A stretch of DNA of 64,000 nt from Acidobacteriota bacterium (GTDB taxonomy: Bacteria > Acidobacteriota > Blastocatellia > Pyrinomonadales > Pyrinomonadaceae), in NCBI GenBank assembly GCA_019239425.1, contig JAFAZX010000032.1, forward strand, positions 1 through 64,000. The letters are read 5' to 3'. The notes beneath the pieces are model-generated. The model was given only the letters and a program-made list of their open reading frames with translations, had not been told where the DNA came from and did not search any database. Below are positions 52,304 through 60,876 of the stretch, in pieces (the first letter of the stretch is position 1; each line of letters starts with the position of its first letter). Position numbers and translations under genes: made by a program.

Positions 52304-52397
52304 AGGCGGAAGCCCGACCGTGAGGGAGGGCGTTATGTCTTCCACGGATATGATTGCGGAAGACATAACGCCCTCCCTCACGGTCGGGCTTCCGCCT
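52304..52397. repeat. 40-base-pair perfect hairpin (type E2)
   Basis: Arms 52304-52343 and 52358-52397 are perfect complements, starting AGGCGGAAGCCCGACCG, with a 14-base loop. Weaker pairing (GCCGCC.../...CGCGGC) extends it on both sides. It separates the PilZ and transporter genes. Confidence 0.97.
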
Positions 52398-52481
52398 GTC
52401 CGCGGCTTTCACGTTGTTTTCCCGCGCCTCTTTGGTGCATCATGAGCGCGTCCCTCTAACCAACCCCGAAGGCGGAAGACT

Positions 52482-53789
52482 TTGGCGAAACAGAAGACAG
52501 TCGCGCCGCAGGAGGCGCAAGAAGAAGAAGAGGAAGGCCACGCCTCGCTCTCGCACTTCGAGCGGCGCGTGCGCCTCGCGCTGCGGCTCGGCTCGCGCTC
52601 GCTCTACTGGGTCGCGGTGCTCGTCCTCGCCACCTACTACTTCTTCGAGACCGTCCGCTGGGTCTTCTACGCGCTGACGGGCGTGCTGCTCGTCGTCGTC
52701 CTCGCCATCTTCTTCGCCTACCTCATCGCGCCTTTGGTGGAGCTGGTGCGCAAAGGGCTCGCCACCCACGACCGCGACGGCGAGCCGCGGCTGCTGCCGC
52801 GCACGGCCGCCATCGCCATCATCTACGCGGCCATCTTCGGCTCGCTCGGCCTGGGCGCGTGGGTCATCGTGCCGCGGCTCGGGACGCAGATGTCCGATAT
52901 CGCGCAGCAGGCCCCGACCTACCTGACCAACGCGAAGGCGCGCGCCGACCGCCTCAACCGGATTTACGAGGAGCTGAGCATCCCGCCGGCCGTGCGCAAG
53001 TACGCCAACGACGCCGCGACGAGCGCCATCAACTCGGTCGGGCTCTACGTCTCGGGGCAGGCGTTCGATAACACCATCAACCTGCTCGGCTACCTGCCCT
53101 ACGTCGTCCTCATCCCGATCCTGGCCTTCTTCTTCCTGAAGGACGCCGACAGCTTCCGCCGCTCGGCCCTGATGATGCTGCCGCAGGGGCGCATCCGCTG
53201 GCGCGGCGACGAGCTGTTCCAGGACATCAACTCGACGCTCGCCGCCTACATCCGCGCGCAGCTCATCTCCTGCCTCCTCATCGGGAGCGTCTGCACCGTC
53301 GCCTTCTACGTCTTCGACGTGCGCTACGCGCTCGTGCTGGGGCTGGTCGCGGGGATGTTCGAGTTCATCCCGCTGCTCGGCCCCGTCGTGGTCGCGGTGC
53401 TCGCCGGCACCGTCGCCGGGTTCGACTCGGTCTCGAAGGCGCTCGGCGTGCTCGCCTTCCTCGGCGTGCTGCGCATCGTGCAGGACTACGTGCTCTACCC
53501 GCGCATCATCGGCAGTGGGATACACCTCCACCCGCTGGCCGTCATCCTCGCCATCCTCGCTGGGCACGAACTGGCGGGCGTGGCCGGCATCTTCCTCGCC
53601 ATCCCCGTCATCGCGGTGCTGACCGTCACGTACCGGCACTGGCTCGAACACCGCGGCAGCTCCGGCATCGTCGCGGAACTCCTCCGCCCGGCCGAAGCCC
53701 CCGCGGCCGACGGCGCCGCCGCGGACGACCCCGCGGCGGCACAGACGACCGAGCCCCCCGACTCGCCCGCGCCCTCGCCCTCGCGTTGA
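52482..53789 (+). CDS. AI-2E family transporter (PerM/YdiK-like)
   Basis: A 435-residue membrane protein. It starts at TTG 52482, preceded by GGCGGAAG, because no ATG lies in the family region. It has about eight hydrophobic segments: a pair at 45-85, one at 105-125, then four in the C-terminal half. A typical segment is A-L-V-L-G-L-V-A-G-M-F-E-F-I-P-L-L-G-P near 280. The large loop between the third and fourth helices is the family trait. Members have been linked to signal export and ion antiport, so the substrate is open. The acidic N-terminus and Ala/Pro-rich tail are extra. Confidence 0.87.
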   Translation: MAKQKTVAPQEAQEEEEEGHASLSHFERRVRLALRLGSRSLYWVAVLVLATYYFFETVRWVFYALTGVLLVVVLAIFFAYLIAPLVELVRKGLATHDRDGEPRLLPRTAAIAIIYAAIFGSLGLGAWVIVPRLGTQMSDIAQQAPTYLTNAKARADRLNRIYEELSIPPAVRKYANDAATSAINSVGLYVSGQAFDNTINLLGYLPYVVLIPILAFFFLKDADSFRRSALMMLPQGRIRWRGDELFQDINSTLAAYIRAQLISCLLIGSVCTVAFYVFDVRYALVLGLVAGMFEFIPLLGPVVVAVLAGTVAGFDSVSKALGVLAFLGVLRIVQDYVLYPRIIGSGIHLHPLAVILAILAGHELAGVAGIFLAIPVIAVLTVTYRHWLEHRGSSGIVAELLRPAEAPAADGAAADDPAAAQTTEPPDSPAPSPSR

Positions 53790-53932
53790 TTCGGCGGCGG
53801 GCGTCCCGCTCGCTGTAGACAGACACGGCAACTTCACGTAAGCGCTCGCCCGCGTCCGAGACTCTCCCCGAGTCCGGCGGAGGCGTCGCTCTGCCCGGCT
53901 TTGTTCAAACCACTTCAGAAAGGGAGGGTAAG

Positions 53933-54034
53933 ATGGGAAGGACATCTCACGCGCGGCCGCGCGCCGCCAACGTCTCCGGCGGCTCTTTGACGATCACCGT
54001 CCCGTCTAAGTCGGTGGTGACGTTGGTGGGTTAG
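53933..54034 (+). CDS. 33-residue orphan peptide, possible glycoside hydrolase 3' remnant
   Basis: ATG at 53933 with GGGAGGG six bases upstream and TAG at 54032-54034. The product ends S-G-G-S-L-T-I-T-V-P-S-K-S-V-V-T-L-V-G, resembling the final beta strands of glycoside hydrolase 30-type domains (LPA-K-S-V-T-T-L). The N-terminal part does not. The frame is open upstream to 53819 without enzyme-like sequence. It may be a real short gene or a gene remnant with a chance start. A terminator follows 20 bases later. Confidence 0.4.
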   Translation: MGRTSHARPRAANVSGGSLTITVPSKSVVTLVG

Positions 54035-54054
54035 GAGGGTGCCAATTTAACGGC

Positions 54055-54097
54055 GGGGCGCGGCGGGAGAAAAGGTGAGCCCGCCGCGCCCCTTCTT
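54055..54097 (+). terminator. Rho-independent terminator
   Basis: A perfect GGGGCGCGGCGGG stem (54055-54067 with 54080-54092), a 12-base loop and TTCTT. It ends the unit holding the 53933 peptide. The next 185 bases hold nothing recognisable. Confidence 0.85.
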
Positions 54098-54284
54098 AGG
54101 AAGAATTTCAGTTGCCAAATTCTCCGGTTTCAGGCTTAATGACTGCCGTCCAGAGCCGGCCCCGTCTGTATGTTTCTCCCCGGACAGACCCGGAGGCCGA
54201 CCGGCGTTAGAGTTTCAGTCTTCACAGAGCTTTCCAAGGCCGCCCGTAGTACAGCGAACAAAGGACAGTAAGGAGTTTTCCCCG

Positions 54285-54707
54285 ATGTCGTCTTACCCCC
54301 GCAGACGCGTCCTTTGCGCGGAGCCGCACGAGGACACGTGCCGGCTCATCACGATACTGCTCGAACGGCAGGGGCACGCCGTCGTCTCGGCCGGCACCAT
54401 CGCCGAGTGCGTCCGGCTGGCCGAGGCCGAGGGCTTCGACCTCTACATGGTGGACGACGACTACATCGACGGCACGGCCCTCCAGCTCTGCAAGCGCCTG
54501 CGCGAGATGACGCCCGCGACGCCCATCCTCTTCTTCTCGGCGCAGGCCTTCCGCCGCGACCGCGAGCTGGCGCTCGAAGCCGGCGCCACCGCCTACCTGA
54601 CCAAGCCGGACGACCTCTTCGAGATCGTCTCGACCGTCAACTCCATCCTCTCGGGCCGTTCGCACAACGGCCAGGCGCCCCGCCGGAAGCCGGGCGGCCT
54701 TGACTGA
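54285..54707 (+). CDS. Stand-alone receiver protein 1
   Basis: A 140-residue single-domain response regulator with ATG at 54285 (AAGGAG ten bases upstream). The acidic pocket reads E-P-H-E-D after the first strand and L-Y-M-V-D-D-D-Y-I-D near 46-55, in which the first Asp is at the phosphorylation position. FFSAQ gives the Ser and L-T-K-P-D-D the Lys. It has no output domain and no kinase beside it. A paralogue lies 104 bases downstream. Confidence 0.85.
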   Translation: MSSYPRRRVLCAEPHEDTCRLITILLERQGHAVVSAGTIAECVRLAEAEGFDLYMVDDDYIDGTALQLCKRLREMTPATPILFFSAQAFRRDRELALEAGATAYLTKPDDLFEIVSTVNSILSGRSHNGQAPRRKPGGLD

Positions 54708-54811
54708 GGCCGCCCGCGCGTTTACATTTAAGTCCCCCTGTACTTTTAACTTCCCCTCGCGCGGACGCGACTTCCGCTAACCGCGTCTCTCTCTCCCCGG
54801 GGTGTGTCTGC

Positions 54812-55186
54812 ATGTCTGAAGGTAAGAGGCGTATTCTGTGCGCCGAGTCGAACCAGGATGTCGCCGAACTCATCGCGCTCATGCTGACGCGCAAGGGTTA
54901 CGAAGTCGAGACGGTGCAGACGGCGGCCGACTGCGTGAAGGTGGCCTCGACCGACCGCTTCGACCTCTACATCCTCAACGACACGTACATCGACGCCGAC
55001 AGCCTCGAACTCTGCCGCCAGCTCCGCGAGTTCGACCCCGTGACGCCCGTCCTCCTCTTCTCGCTCGAAAGCTCCGGCCCGCGCCGCGAGCAGCAGGCCA
55101 CGCAGGCCGGCGTCAAAATCTACAAGAGCAAGACCTCCGACTTCGTCTCGCTCGTCCAGACGATAGACCGGCTCTTGCAGAGCTGA
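54812..55186 (+). CDS. Stand-alone receiver protein 2 (degenerate acidic pocket)
   Basis: A 124-residue paralogue of the preceding protein (E-S-N-Q-D after strand 1; L-Y-I-L-N-D-T-Y-I-D near 48-57). The phosphorylation-position Asp is Asn, with an Asp one residue later. LFSLE gives the Ser, and Y-K-S-K-T-S-D contains a Lys but no Pro after it. It may be phosphorylation-independent. ATG at 54812 with GGGGTGTG upstream. A terminator and a nested palindrome follow. Confidence 0.83.
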   Translation: MSEGKRRILCAESNQDVAELIALMLTRKGYEVETVQTAADCVKVASTDRFDLYILNDTYIDADSLELCRQLREFDPVTPVLLFSLESSGPRREQQATQAGVKIYKSKTSDFVSLVQTIDRLLQS

Positions 55187-55217
55187 GTAGTCAGTAGTCA
55201 ATAGCCGGTAGCGTGGA

Positions 55218-55263
55218 AAGCGGCGTGCCCCACCTGAAGGTTGAGCGCGCCGCTTCTGTTTTT
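55218..55263 (+). terminator. Rho-independent terminator after receiver 2
   Basis: AAGCGGCG stem (55218-55225 with 55248-55255) followed by CTGTTTTT. Confidence 0.75.
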
Positions 55264-55270
55264 CCTACTG

Positions 55271-55316
55271 ATACCGACTTGCGAGAAGGGGCCTTATTTC
55301 AATTTGCAAGTCGGTA
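55271..55316. repeat. Palindromic repeat, family D copy 4 (internal deletion)
   Basis: ATACCGACTTGCGAGA joined directly to GGGGCCTTATTT and CAATTTGCAAGTCGGTAT. Only the outer flanks remain; the whole inner GGGAGCGCGGGCATCCC core is missing. Confidence 0.9.
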
Positions 55317-55326
55317 TGACTACTGT

Positions 55327-56436
55327 CTACTGCCTACTGACTACTTCCTTCTCCATCAACTCGACGAAGCGGCGGAAGTGGTGCTCGGCGTCGTGTGGGC
55401 CGGGGGCGGCCTCGGGGTGGTATTGGACGGAGATGACGGGGAGGGCTGTGTGGCGCATCCCTTCGACGCAGTCGTCGTTGAGGTTGAGGTGCGTGACCTC
55501 GACCTCGGCCGGGAGGCTCTCGGCGCTGACGGCGAAGCCGTGGTTGTGCGAGGTGATCTCGACCTTGCCCGTGGACAAGTCCTTCACCGGCTGGTTGCCG
55601 CCGCGGTGGCCGAAGCGCAGCTTGTAGGTCGTGCCGCCGAAGGCGCGGCCGAGCAGTTGGTGCCCGAAGCAGATGCCGAACGTCGGCAGGCCCTCGCTCA
55701 CGAGGTTGCGAATCTCGGTCACGACCTCCGTCATCGAAGCCGGGTCGCCCGGCCCGTTCGACAGGTAGACGCCGTCGGGCCGCAGCGCCAGCACGTCGCG
55801 CGCGGGCGTCGAGGAGGGCACGACCGTCACGCGGCAGCCTAAGGCGGCCAGCTCGTTCAGAGAGTTCCGCTTCACCCCGAAGTCGTAGCAGACGACGTGG
55901 AAGCGCTCGTCACCGACCGGAGAGATTTCGTAAGGACTCGCCGTCGTCACCACGCTCGCCAGCTCGCGGTTCTCCATCGGCGCGGAGTTGCGAGCTTTGG
56001 CGAGCAGGCTCTCTTCGTCCAGATCGATTGAAGAGATGCAGGCGCGCATCGCCCCCTTGTCGCGGATGTGGCGGACGAGCGCGCGCGTGTCCACGCGCTC
56101 GATGCCGGGCACGTTCCAGCGCTTGAGGTAGGCGTCGAGCGTCTCCTCCGAGCGCCAGTTCGAGGCGAGCCGGCTCGCCTCGCGCACGACGAAGCCCTCG
56201 ACCCAGGGGCGGGCCGACTCCTCGTCGGCGCGGTTCACGCCGTAGTTGCCGATGAGCGGGTAGGTCATGCAGACGATCTGCCCCGCGTACGAAGGATCGG
56301 TCAAGACCTCCTGATACCCCGACATCGAAGTGTTGAAGACCATCTCGCCGCACGCCTCGGCGTGAGCGCCCCACGCGCGGCCGCGGAAGGCGCGCCCGTC
56401 TTCGAGCACGAGTAAAGCCGGCCTGTTCTCCTGCAT
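55327..56436 (-). CDS. carA: Carbamoyl-phosphate synthase, small chain
   Basis: A 369-residue protein of family length. The N-terminal half has [11 protein letters not shown] near 43, and the glutaminase has the nucleophile elbow F-G-I-C-F-G-H-Q-L near 252 with H-N-H-G-F-A-V near 297 and YHPEA near 340. It delivers ammonia for carbamoyl phosphate in pyrimidine and arginine synthesis. carB is not in the window. The last residues (Ser-Arg-Gln-stop) come from a repeat arm, exactly as in rsgA. Confidence 0.95.
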   Translation of the reverse strand: MQENRPALLVLEDGRAFRGRAWGAHAEACGEMVFNTSMSGYQEVLTDPSYAGQIVCMTYPLIGNYGVNRADEESARPWVEGFVVREASRLASNWRSEETLDAYLKRWNVPGIERVDTRALVRHIRDKGAMRACISSIDLDEESLLAKARNSAPMENRELASVVTTASPYEISPVGDERFHVVCYDFGVKRNSLNELAALGCRVTVVPSSTPARDVLALRPDGVYLSNGPGDPASMTEVVTEIRNLVSEGLPTFGICFGHQLLGRAFGGTTYKLRFGHRGGNQPVKDLSTGKVEITSHNHGFAVSAESLPAEVEVTHLNLNDDCVEGMRHTALPVISVQYHPEAAPGPHDAEHHFRRFVELMEKEVVSRQ

Positions 56437-56472
56437 CCTATTTCGTCACTTCCGTCCTCAAGATAAGAGTCG

Positions 56473-56913
56473 TCAGACTAGCTCCCCCCGGTGAGCCGCG
56501 CGGGCGGCGACCGTTTCGACCTCCCGCCCGCCGCGGATGAGAGGGACTTGACCCGGGTCGTCAACCCTCACGTACCGGAGGTGCAGCTGCGCCGTCGCGT
56601 AGGCGCCCGCGCAGGCCGGCAGCACGGTCATCGCCAGCCAGCCCGCCATGAACCACGCGCTCGGCGCGAAGAAGGAGGCGATGACGGCCGGCACGCCGCA
56701 CAGCCACACGCCCCAGCGCCACTTGATGTCCGGCCACACCAGCCCGAACGCCGCGCCGGGCACCGCGTGGAGGACTGCGAAGCAGGCCATCGTCACCACC
56801 GGCGAGTAGCTCCCGTAGCCGGCCAGCGCGTAGATGAGCGGCAGCCCGCACAGCCCCAACGCCAGCGCGAGCAGGTAGGAGTAGGGCGGCGTGTCTTTGT
56901 ACTTTGCGGCCAC
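56473..56913 (-). CDS. Four-helix membrane protein, unknown
   Basis: A 146-residue protein starting at GTG 56913 with GAGGAGG upstream. Four hydrophobic segments (about 14-35, 42-60, 70-87, 90-110), with W-P-D-I-K-W-R-W between the second and third. The C-terminal 35 residues are soluble and charged. I do not recognise a family. It starts 27 bases after the stop of the Yip1/TPR gene, so the two are probably co-transcribed, with carA 36 bases further on. Confidence 0.65.
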   Translation of the reverse strand: MAAKYKDTPPYSYLLALALGLCGLPLIYALAGYGSYSPVVTMACFAVLHAVPGAAFGLVWPDIKWRWGVWLCGVPAVIASFFAPSAWFMAGWLAMTVLPACAGAYATAQLHLRYVRVDDPGQVPLIRGGREVETVAARAAHRGELV

Positions 56914-56940
56914 GGCGTACCTCCTCTGCGGCCTAAGTCT

Positions 56941-58230
56941 TCAAGCCTGAGTGCGCAGGAACTGCTGCGCCTCGTTGAGCCAGCGCTTGTCGGCGCGGTA
57001 CTTGTAGGCGGGCGCGGTGCGCACGGCGTCCACGCACTGCTCCATCCAATGGCGCGCCGCCCGCGCGTCGCCGAGGCCGGCGGCCGTGCGCCCCATCAGG
57101 TAGAGCGCCTCCGGGTCTGAAGGGCGGCGTTCGAGGAAGCGTTCGAGCGCGTCGCGCGCGTCCGCGAACTGCCCGGCGGCGAGGTAGGTGGCGCCGACCT
57201 CGCGCCAGATTTCGTGCTGCGCGTGCGCGTCGTCACGCCCGACGACCTCGCCGAAGTGCTGTATGGCTTCGGGCAGGCGACCTTCGGCGCGCGCGATGCG
57301 GCCGAGTTGGTAGTGCGCGTCCGCCTCGCTCGGGTCGATCTCGACCGCGCGTTGGAAGCGCGCGCGAGCCTCCGCGAACTCCCTCCGCTGCTGGTGCAGA
57401 AGGCCGAGGTTGTAGTGCGCCGAGGCGTCGGCCGGGTTGAGCGTGGCGGCTTCGAGGTTCTGCCGGAAAGCAGAGCGCGCCCGCTGCGCCCGCTGCGCCT
57501 CGACGATGTAGGAGCGCACCGCGAAGAAGAGCAGCAGGAGCAGGAAGGGCGACCCGAGCACCACGCTCACGAGCGGGAGCACCGGCGACGCGAGCATGAC
57601 GGCGACCGAGGCGCCGACGAGCGCCAGGAGCGAGCGCCCCCACCCCATCCGGAAGACCTCGCGCACGGCGGCCCAGGCCCAGAGCAGGAAGATCGGCAGC
57701 ATGACGACGTACGAGAAGACCAGCGGCAGGAGCTGCATGTTGGACATCAGCGGCACGGCCTCCGGCTCCACCTGCCCGCGCTCCTGCGCGAGCGCCAGCG
57801 CCTCCCGGTAGCTGCTCTGGAAGGCGTCGGAGAACCCGGAGGCGCGCCCGAGCGCGACGAAGAGCACCCCGAGCAGGCTGACGGCGGCCAGCGCGTACAG
57901 GACGCACGAGAGGGTCGCCGCGTACTCCTGCCGCAGGACGAGTCCGAAGCTGCCCCTGCGTTCGAGCAGGTTGACGCAGAAGACCGCCGCCGGGACGAAG
58001 ACCGCCGCCAGCACCACCATCAGCCCCGCCGAGTTGAGGAGCGCGGCGAACGTCATGCCCGCCACCCCCACCACCCCCGCCAGCGCCGGCCACAGCCCGC
58101 ACAGCCCGTGCGCGCTCTGGGCCAGCAGCGCCAGCAGCGCCGCCTGCCCCAGGGGCGCGCGGTCGCGCACCTCCGCCATCCCGCGCGCGGGCGCGTAGAA
58201 CATCATCAAGAGCGGTCGCAGCCAGTCCAT
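56941..58230 (-). CDS. Yip1-like membrane domain with TPR repeats
   Basis: A 429-residue protein. The first 235 residues hold five or six hydrophobic helices in a Yip1-like layout (MMFYAPARGMAEVRDRAP opening). The C-terminal 190 residues form four to five TPRs (A-H-Y-N-L-G-L-L-H-Q-Q near 262, A-H-Y-Q-L-G-R-I-A-R near 297, A-L-Y-L-M-G-R near 370). It probably holds a protein-binding platform at the membrane. The role is unknown. Its ATG is two bases from the edge of a family C palindrome. Confidence 0.75.
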   Translation of the reverse strand: MDWLRPLLMMFYAPARGMAEVRDRAPLGQAALLALLAQSAHGLCGLWPALAGVVGVAGMTFAALLNSAGLMVVLAAVFVPAAVFCVNLLERRGSFGLVLRQEYAATLSCVLYALAAVSLLGVLFVALGRASGFSDAFQSSYREALALAQERGQVEPEAVPLMSNMQLLPLVFSYVVMLPIFLLWAWAAVREVFRMGWGRSLLALVGASVAVMLASPVLPLVSVVLGSPFLLLLLFFAVRSYIVEAQRAQRARSAFRQNLEAATLNPADASAHYNLGLLHQQRREFAEARARFQRAVEIDPSEADAHYQLGRIARAEGRLPEAIQHFGEVVGRDDAHAQHEIWREVGATYLAAGQFADARDALERFLERRPSDPEALYLMGRTAAGLGDARAARHWMEQCVDAVRTAPAYKYRADKRWLNEAQQFLRTQA

Positions 58231-58231
58231 A

Positions 58232-58361
58232 AGTCAGTAGGCAGTTTGCAATCTCGGCCGCGAAATATCAACTGCGTCAGCCGCGCGCCGGGATAATCGA
58301 AAACAGAAGGCCCCGGCCTCCCTGCTTCAACTGCCTACTGCCGTCTGCCTACTGCCTACTG
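58232..58361. repeat. Palindromic repeat, family C copy 4
   Basis: AGTCAGTAGGCAGTTTGC left arm and a longer right arm (ACTGCCTACTGCCGTCTGCC...). The left arm is partly lost. It separates the lepB stop from the Yip1/TPR start. Confidence 0.85.
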
Positions 58362-58362
58362 C

Positions 58363-59052
58363 TCACTCTTCGGGGTCGAAGTTTTCGGGGCGGTGTGTGG
58401 GGATGCCGGGGTAGTTGGTCTCGTGGCGGATGACGCCGGCTCTGGAGAGGGGCCAGTAGCGGAAGAGCGCCTTGCCGTAGATGTACTTCTCGGGGACGAG
58501 GCCCCACATGCGCGAGTCGGAAGAGTTGTCGCGGTTGTCGCCCATGACGAAGTAGTAGTGGGGCTTGACGTAGGTCGGCGGCTCGTCGGCGGCGGCGACG
58601 TTGAGCGCGTGTTCGAGGTAAGGCTCCTGCAGCTCTTTGCCGTTGATGAAGATGCGCCCGGCCCTCAGCTGCACCGTCTCGCCGGGCAGGCCGATGACGC
58701 GCTTGATGTAGCTCTTCGTCGGGTCGTTCGGGAACCAGAAGACGACGATGTCGCCGCGCTCCAGCTCGGGCAGGCCGTAGTAGATGAGCTTGTTGACGAA
58801 GATGCGCTCGCCGTCGTGCAGGCGCGGCAGCATCGAAGTGCCCTCGACCTTGACGGGCTGCGCGACGAAGACCAGCACGAGCGCCATGATCATCAGCGCG
58901 AAGACGAGGTCGCGGAAGAGGAGCCGCGCCTCGCCCCAGAAGTGCGTGCGCGACTCGTCGCGCAGTCGCCGCACCTCGATGGAGCGGTCGTCGTCCGCCT
59001 GCACGTCGCCGAACGCTGGCACGCGGCTGTTCTTCTTGCCAAGTAGGAGCAT
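58363..59052 (-). CDS. lepB: Signal peptidase I
   Basis: A 229-residue protein with one membrane helix (about 47-68) after a charged cytoplasmic head. The nucleophile Ser is in E-G-T-S-M-L-P near 75, the catalytic Lys in Y-I-K-R-V-I-G-L-P-G near 118, and G-D-N-R-D-N-S-S-D-S-R near 178 completes the family boxes. It removes signal peptides from exported proteins such as the many in this window. ATG start. Family C palindromes flank it on both sides. Confidence 0.95.
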   Translation of the reverse strand: MLLLGKKNSRVPAFGDVQADDDRSIEVRRLRDESRTHFWGEARLLFRDLVFALMIMALVLVFVAQPVKVEGTSMLPRLHDGERIFVNKLIYYGLPELERGDIVVFWFPNDPTKSYIKRVIGLPGETVQLRAGRIFINGKELQEPYLEHALNVAAADEPPTYVKPHYYFVMGDNRDNSSDSRMWGLVPEKYIYGKALFRYWPLSRAGVIRHETNYPGIPTHRPENFDPEE

Positions 59053-59113
59053 AGGCCGTTCAGTCTCTGACTGACCGAGGTTATCCGCCGCCCTCCGGCG
59101 TTGTCAAAGGGAA

Positions 59114-59197
59114 ACAGTAGGCGGTAGGCGGACGGCAGCAGGCAGTTCAGGCAAGACCTCTTCAACTGCCTGCCGCCGTCCGCCTACCGCCTACTGA
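59114..59197. repeat. Palindromic repeat, family C variant copy 5
   Basis: CAGTAGGCGGTAGGCGGACG left arm and CGTCCGCCTACCGCCTACTG right arm. The unit is GTAGGCGG in place of GTAGGCAG, so this is a diverged subfamily. It lies between the lepB start and the HU/IHF gene. Confidence 0.92.
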
Positions 59198-59313
59198 CAA
59201 ATGCTTGACAGCCCCTCGCGCGCGTCTCTATTATCCAGACGTAAAGTGTTGCCACCCTTAGACAAATCCTCTCCCGAGATTTGGCGGAGCGCGGAAGCGG
59301 AGGCGGAAGCGAA

Positions 59314-59679
59314 GTGATCAAACTCGACATCGTGAATCGCGTGGCCGAACGCACGGGCGTGCCGAAGATGAAGGCCGAGCAGGCCGTGGACGCCCTCTTC
59401 CATTCGATGAAGGAGGCCCTCGCCCGCGGCGAGCGCATCGAGCTGCGCGGCTTCGGCGTCTTCGTCGTCAAGCCGCGCAAGCGCGGCGTCGGGCGCAACC
59501 CGCGCACCGGCGAAGAGGTCGCCATCCCCTCGGGCAAGACCATCCGCTTCAAGCCCGGCAAGGAGCTCCAGGCCCACGGCTTCGACTCCGAGCACGACGA
59601 ACACGACGACGACATCCACGACACCGAAGCCCCCGCCGCCGGCGACGACGCGGCCGGCCACCCGCCCGAAAGCTTCTGA
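59314..59679 (+). CDS. HU/IHF-family DNA-binding protein with acidic tail
   Basis: A 121-residue protein. I chose the GTG at 59314, ten bases after GGAGG, because it gives the normal start V-I-K-L-D-I-V-N-R-V-A. The DNA-bending domain ends near 90, with F-G-V-F-V-V-K-P-R-K-R-G-V-G-R-N-P near 48-64. R-N-P-R-T-G is the arm. A 30-residue acidic, His/Asp-rich tail is added. It bends and packs DNA. Upstream bases after the repeat form the only leader. Confidence 0.92.
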   Translation: MIKLDIVNRVAERTGVPKMKAEQAVDALFHSMKEALARGERIELRGFGVFVVKPRKRGVGRNPRTGEEVAIPSGKTIRFKPGKELQAHGFDSEHDEHDDDIHDTEAPAAGDDAAGHPPESF

Positions 59680-59683
59680 AAAG

Positions 59684-59759
59684 GGTGTTGGGTGTTGGGT
59701 GTTGGGTGCTGGGGAGAACCGGGTTTTCACCCAGCACCCAGTACCCAACACCCAGCACC
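59684..59759. repeat. Palindromic repeat, family B copy 3
   Basis: GGTGTTGGGTGTTGGG-type arms with complement and an AGAACCGGGTTTTC centre like the copy at 171. It ends seven bases before the next ATG. Confidence 0.93.
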
Positions 59760-59766
59760 TATCTTT

Positions 59767-60798
59767 ATGTCTGAATCAGTCCGTGAAGTACCGATTTTCG
59801 TGACGCGCGGTGGCGCGCGCGCGGGCGCGCGGCCGACGGCGCGCGAGTGGCGCAGGCACGCCGCCTTCTTTCTGCTGACGGCGCTGACGGTGACCTGGGC
59901 CGGCGTCAGCTTCGCGCTCTCGAACGTCCGCGACCTCGAACCGGTCATCGCGGCGCCCGCGACGCCGCTCGACTACCTCGCCTTCATCCCGAAGTACTTC
60001 GCGCTCGCGCTGGCGGCCCAGGCCGCGCACGTCTACGCGAATCCGCATTTCATAGTCGAGGGGTTGAAGTTCGCCGCCGCCCTCCTCTCCATCCTGCTCG
60101 CGCACGAGTCGGGGCACTACGTCGCCTGCCGCCTCTACGGCGTGGACGCGACGCTGCCCTATTTCATCCCGATGCCGCCGCCCTTCATGGCGGGCACGCT
60201 CGGCGCCTTCATCAAGATCAAGTCGCCCATCCCCTCGCGCCGCGCGCTCTTCGACATCGGCGTGGCGGGGCCGCTCGCGGGCTTCCTCGTCATCATCCCC
60301 GTGGCCTGCGCCGCGCTGTTGACGGCGCAGACGGGGCCGCCGGCGCCCGAAGGGTCGGCCGTCATCTACTTCAACAACCCGCTGCTGCTCAGGCTGCTGG
60401 CCGTGCCGTTCGGCGTGAAGAACCTGGACGGGATGGAGGCGAACTCCTTCTTCCTGGCGGCGTGGGTCGGGCTGCTGGTGACGAGTCTGAACCTTCTGCC
60501 CGTCGGGCAGCTCGACGGCGGCCACGCCGTCTACTCCGTGCTCGGCCGGCGCGTCCACCGGTACGCGGGGCGCGCCGCGTTCCTCTTGATGCTTGCGCTC
60601 GCGCCGCTCGGCTGGCTCTGGCACGGCGTCCCGAGCGGGGCGCTCTACGTCATCCTCCTCTTCATCATGCTGCGCGTCCCGCACCCGCAGCCGCTCGACG
60701 ACCAAGACGCCCTCGGCCCGACCCGCCGACTCGTCGCCCTCCTCACGCTCCTCGTCTTCGCACTTTCATTCCTGCCCTTCCCGATAACCATCAAATAA
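59767..60798 (+). CDS. Site-2 protease family zinc metalloprotease (M50)
   Basis: A 343-residue membrane protein. The zinc motif is H-E-S-G-H-Y near 117 within a helix, and the third ligand is in L-N-L-L-P-V-G-Q-L-D-G-G-H near 245. About six hydrophobic segments in total. Such enzymes cut membrane-spanning substrates such as anti-sigma factors. No PDZ domain and no candidate substrate beside it. Its ATG follows the family B palindrome directly and has no ribosome binding site outside the repeat. A hairpin follows the stop. Confidence 0.9.
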   Translation: MSESVREVPIFVTRGGARAGARPTAREWRRHAAFFLLTALTVTWAGVSFALSNVRDLEPVIAAPATPLDYLAFIPKYFALALAAQAAHVYANPHFIVEGLKFAAALLSILLAHESGHYVACRLYGVDATLPYFIPMPPPFMAGTLGAFIKIKSPIPSRRALFDIGVAGPLAGFLVIIPVACAALLTAQTGPPAPEGSAVIYFNNPLLLRLLAVPFGVKNLDGMEANSFFLAAWVGLLVTSLNLLPVGQLDGGHAVYSVLGRRVHRYAGRAAFLLMLALAPLGWLWHGVPSGALYVILLFIMLRVPHPQPLDDQDALGPTRRLVALLTLLVFALSFLPFPITIK

Positions 60799-60801
60799 AG
60801 T

Positions 60802-60844
60802 GGGTGCGGCTACGTCGGAGACCTTTTCCGACGTAGCCGCACCC
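60802..60844. repeat. 18-base-pair perfect hairpin
   Basis: GGGTGCGGCTACGTCGGA (60802-60819) pairs perfectly with 60827-60844 around GACCTTT. It may end transcription of the protease gene, though the following T tract is absent. Confidence 0.9.
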
Positions 60845-60876
60845 GCTCGTCAACGACCGCGGCGCTGTTTCTTCTC

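Larger units (their letters stand above)
55187..55346. repeat. Palindromic repeat, family C-like copy with nested family D
   Basis: Left arm GTAGTCAGTAGTCAATAG, right arm CTGTCTACTGCCTACTGACT. It encloses a terminator hairpin and a short family D copy. The right arm overlaps the 3' end of carA and supplies its last codons. Confidence 0.85.
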
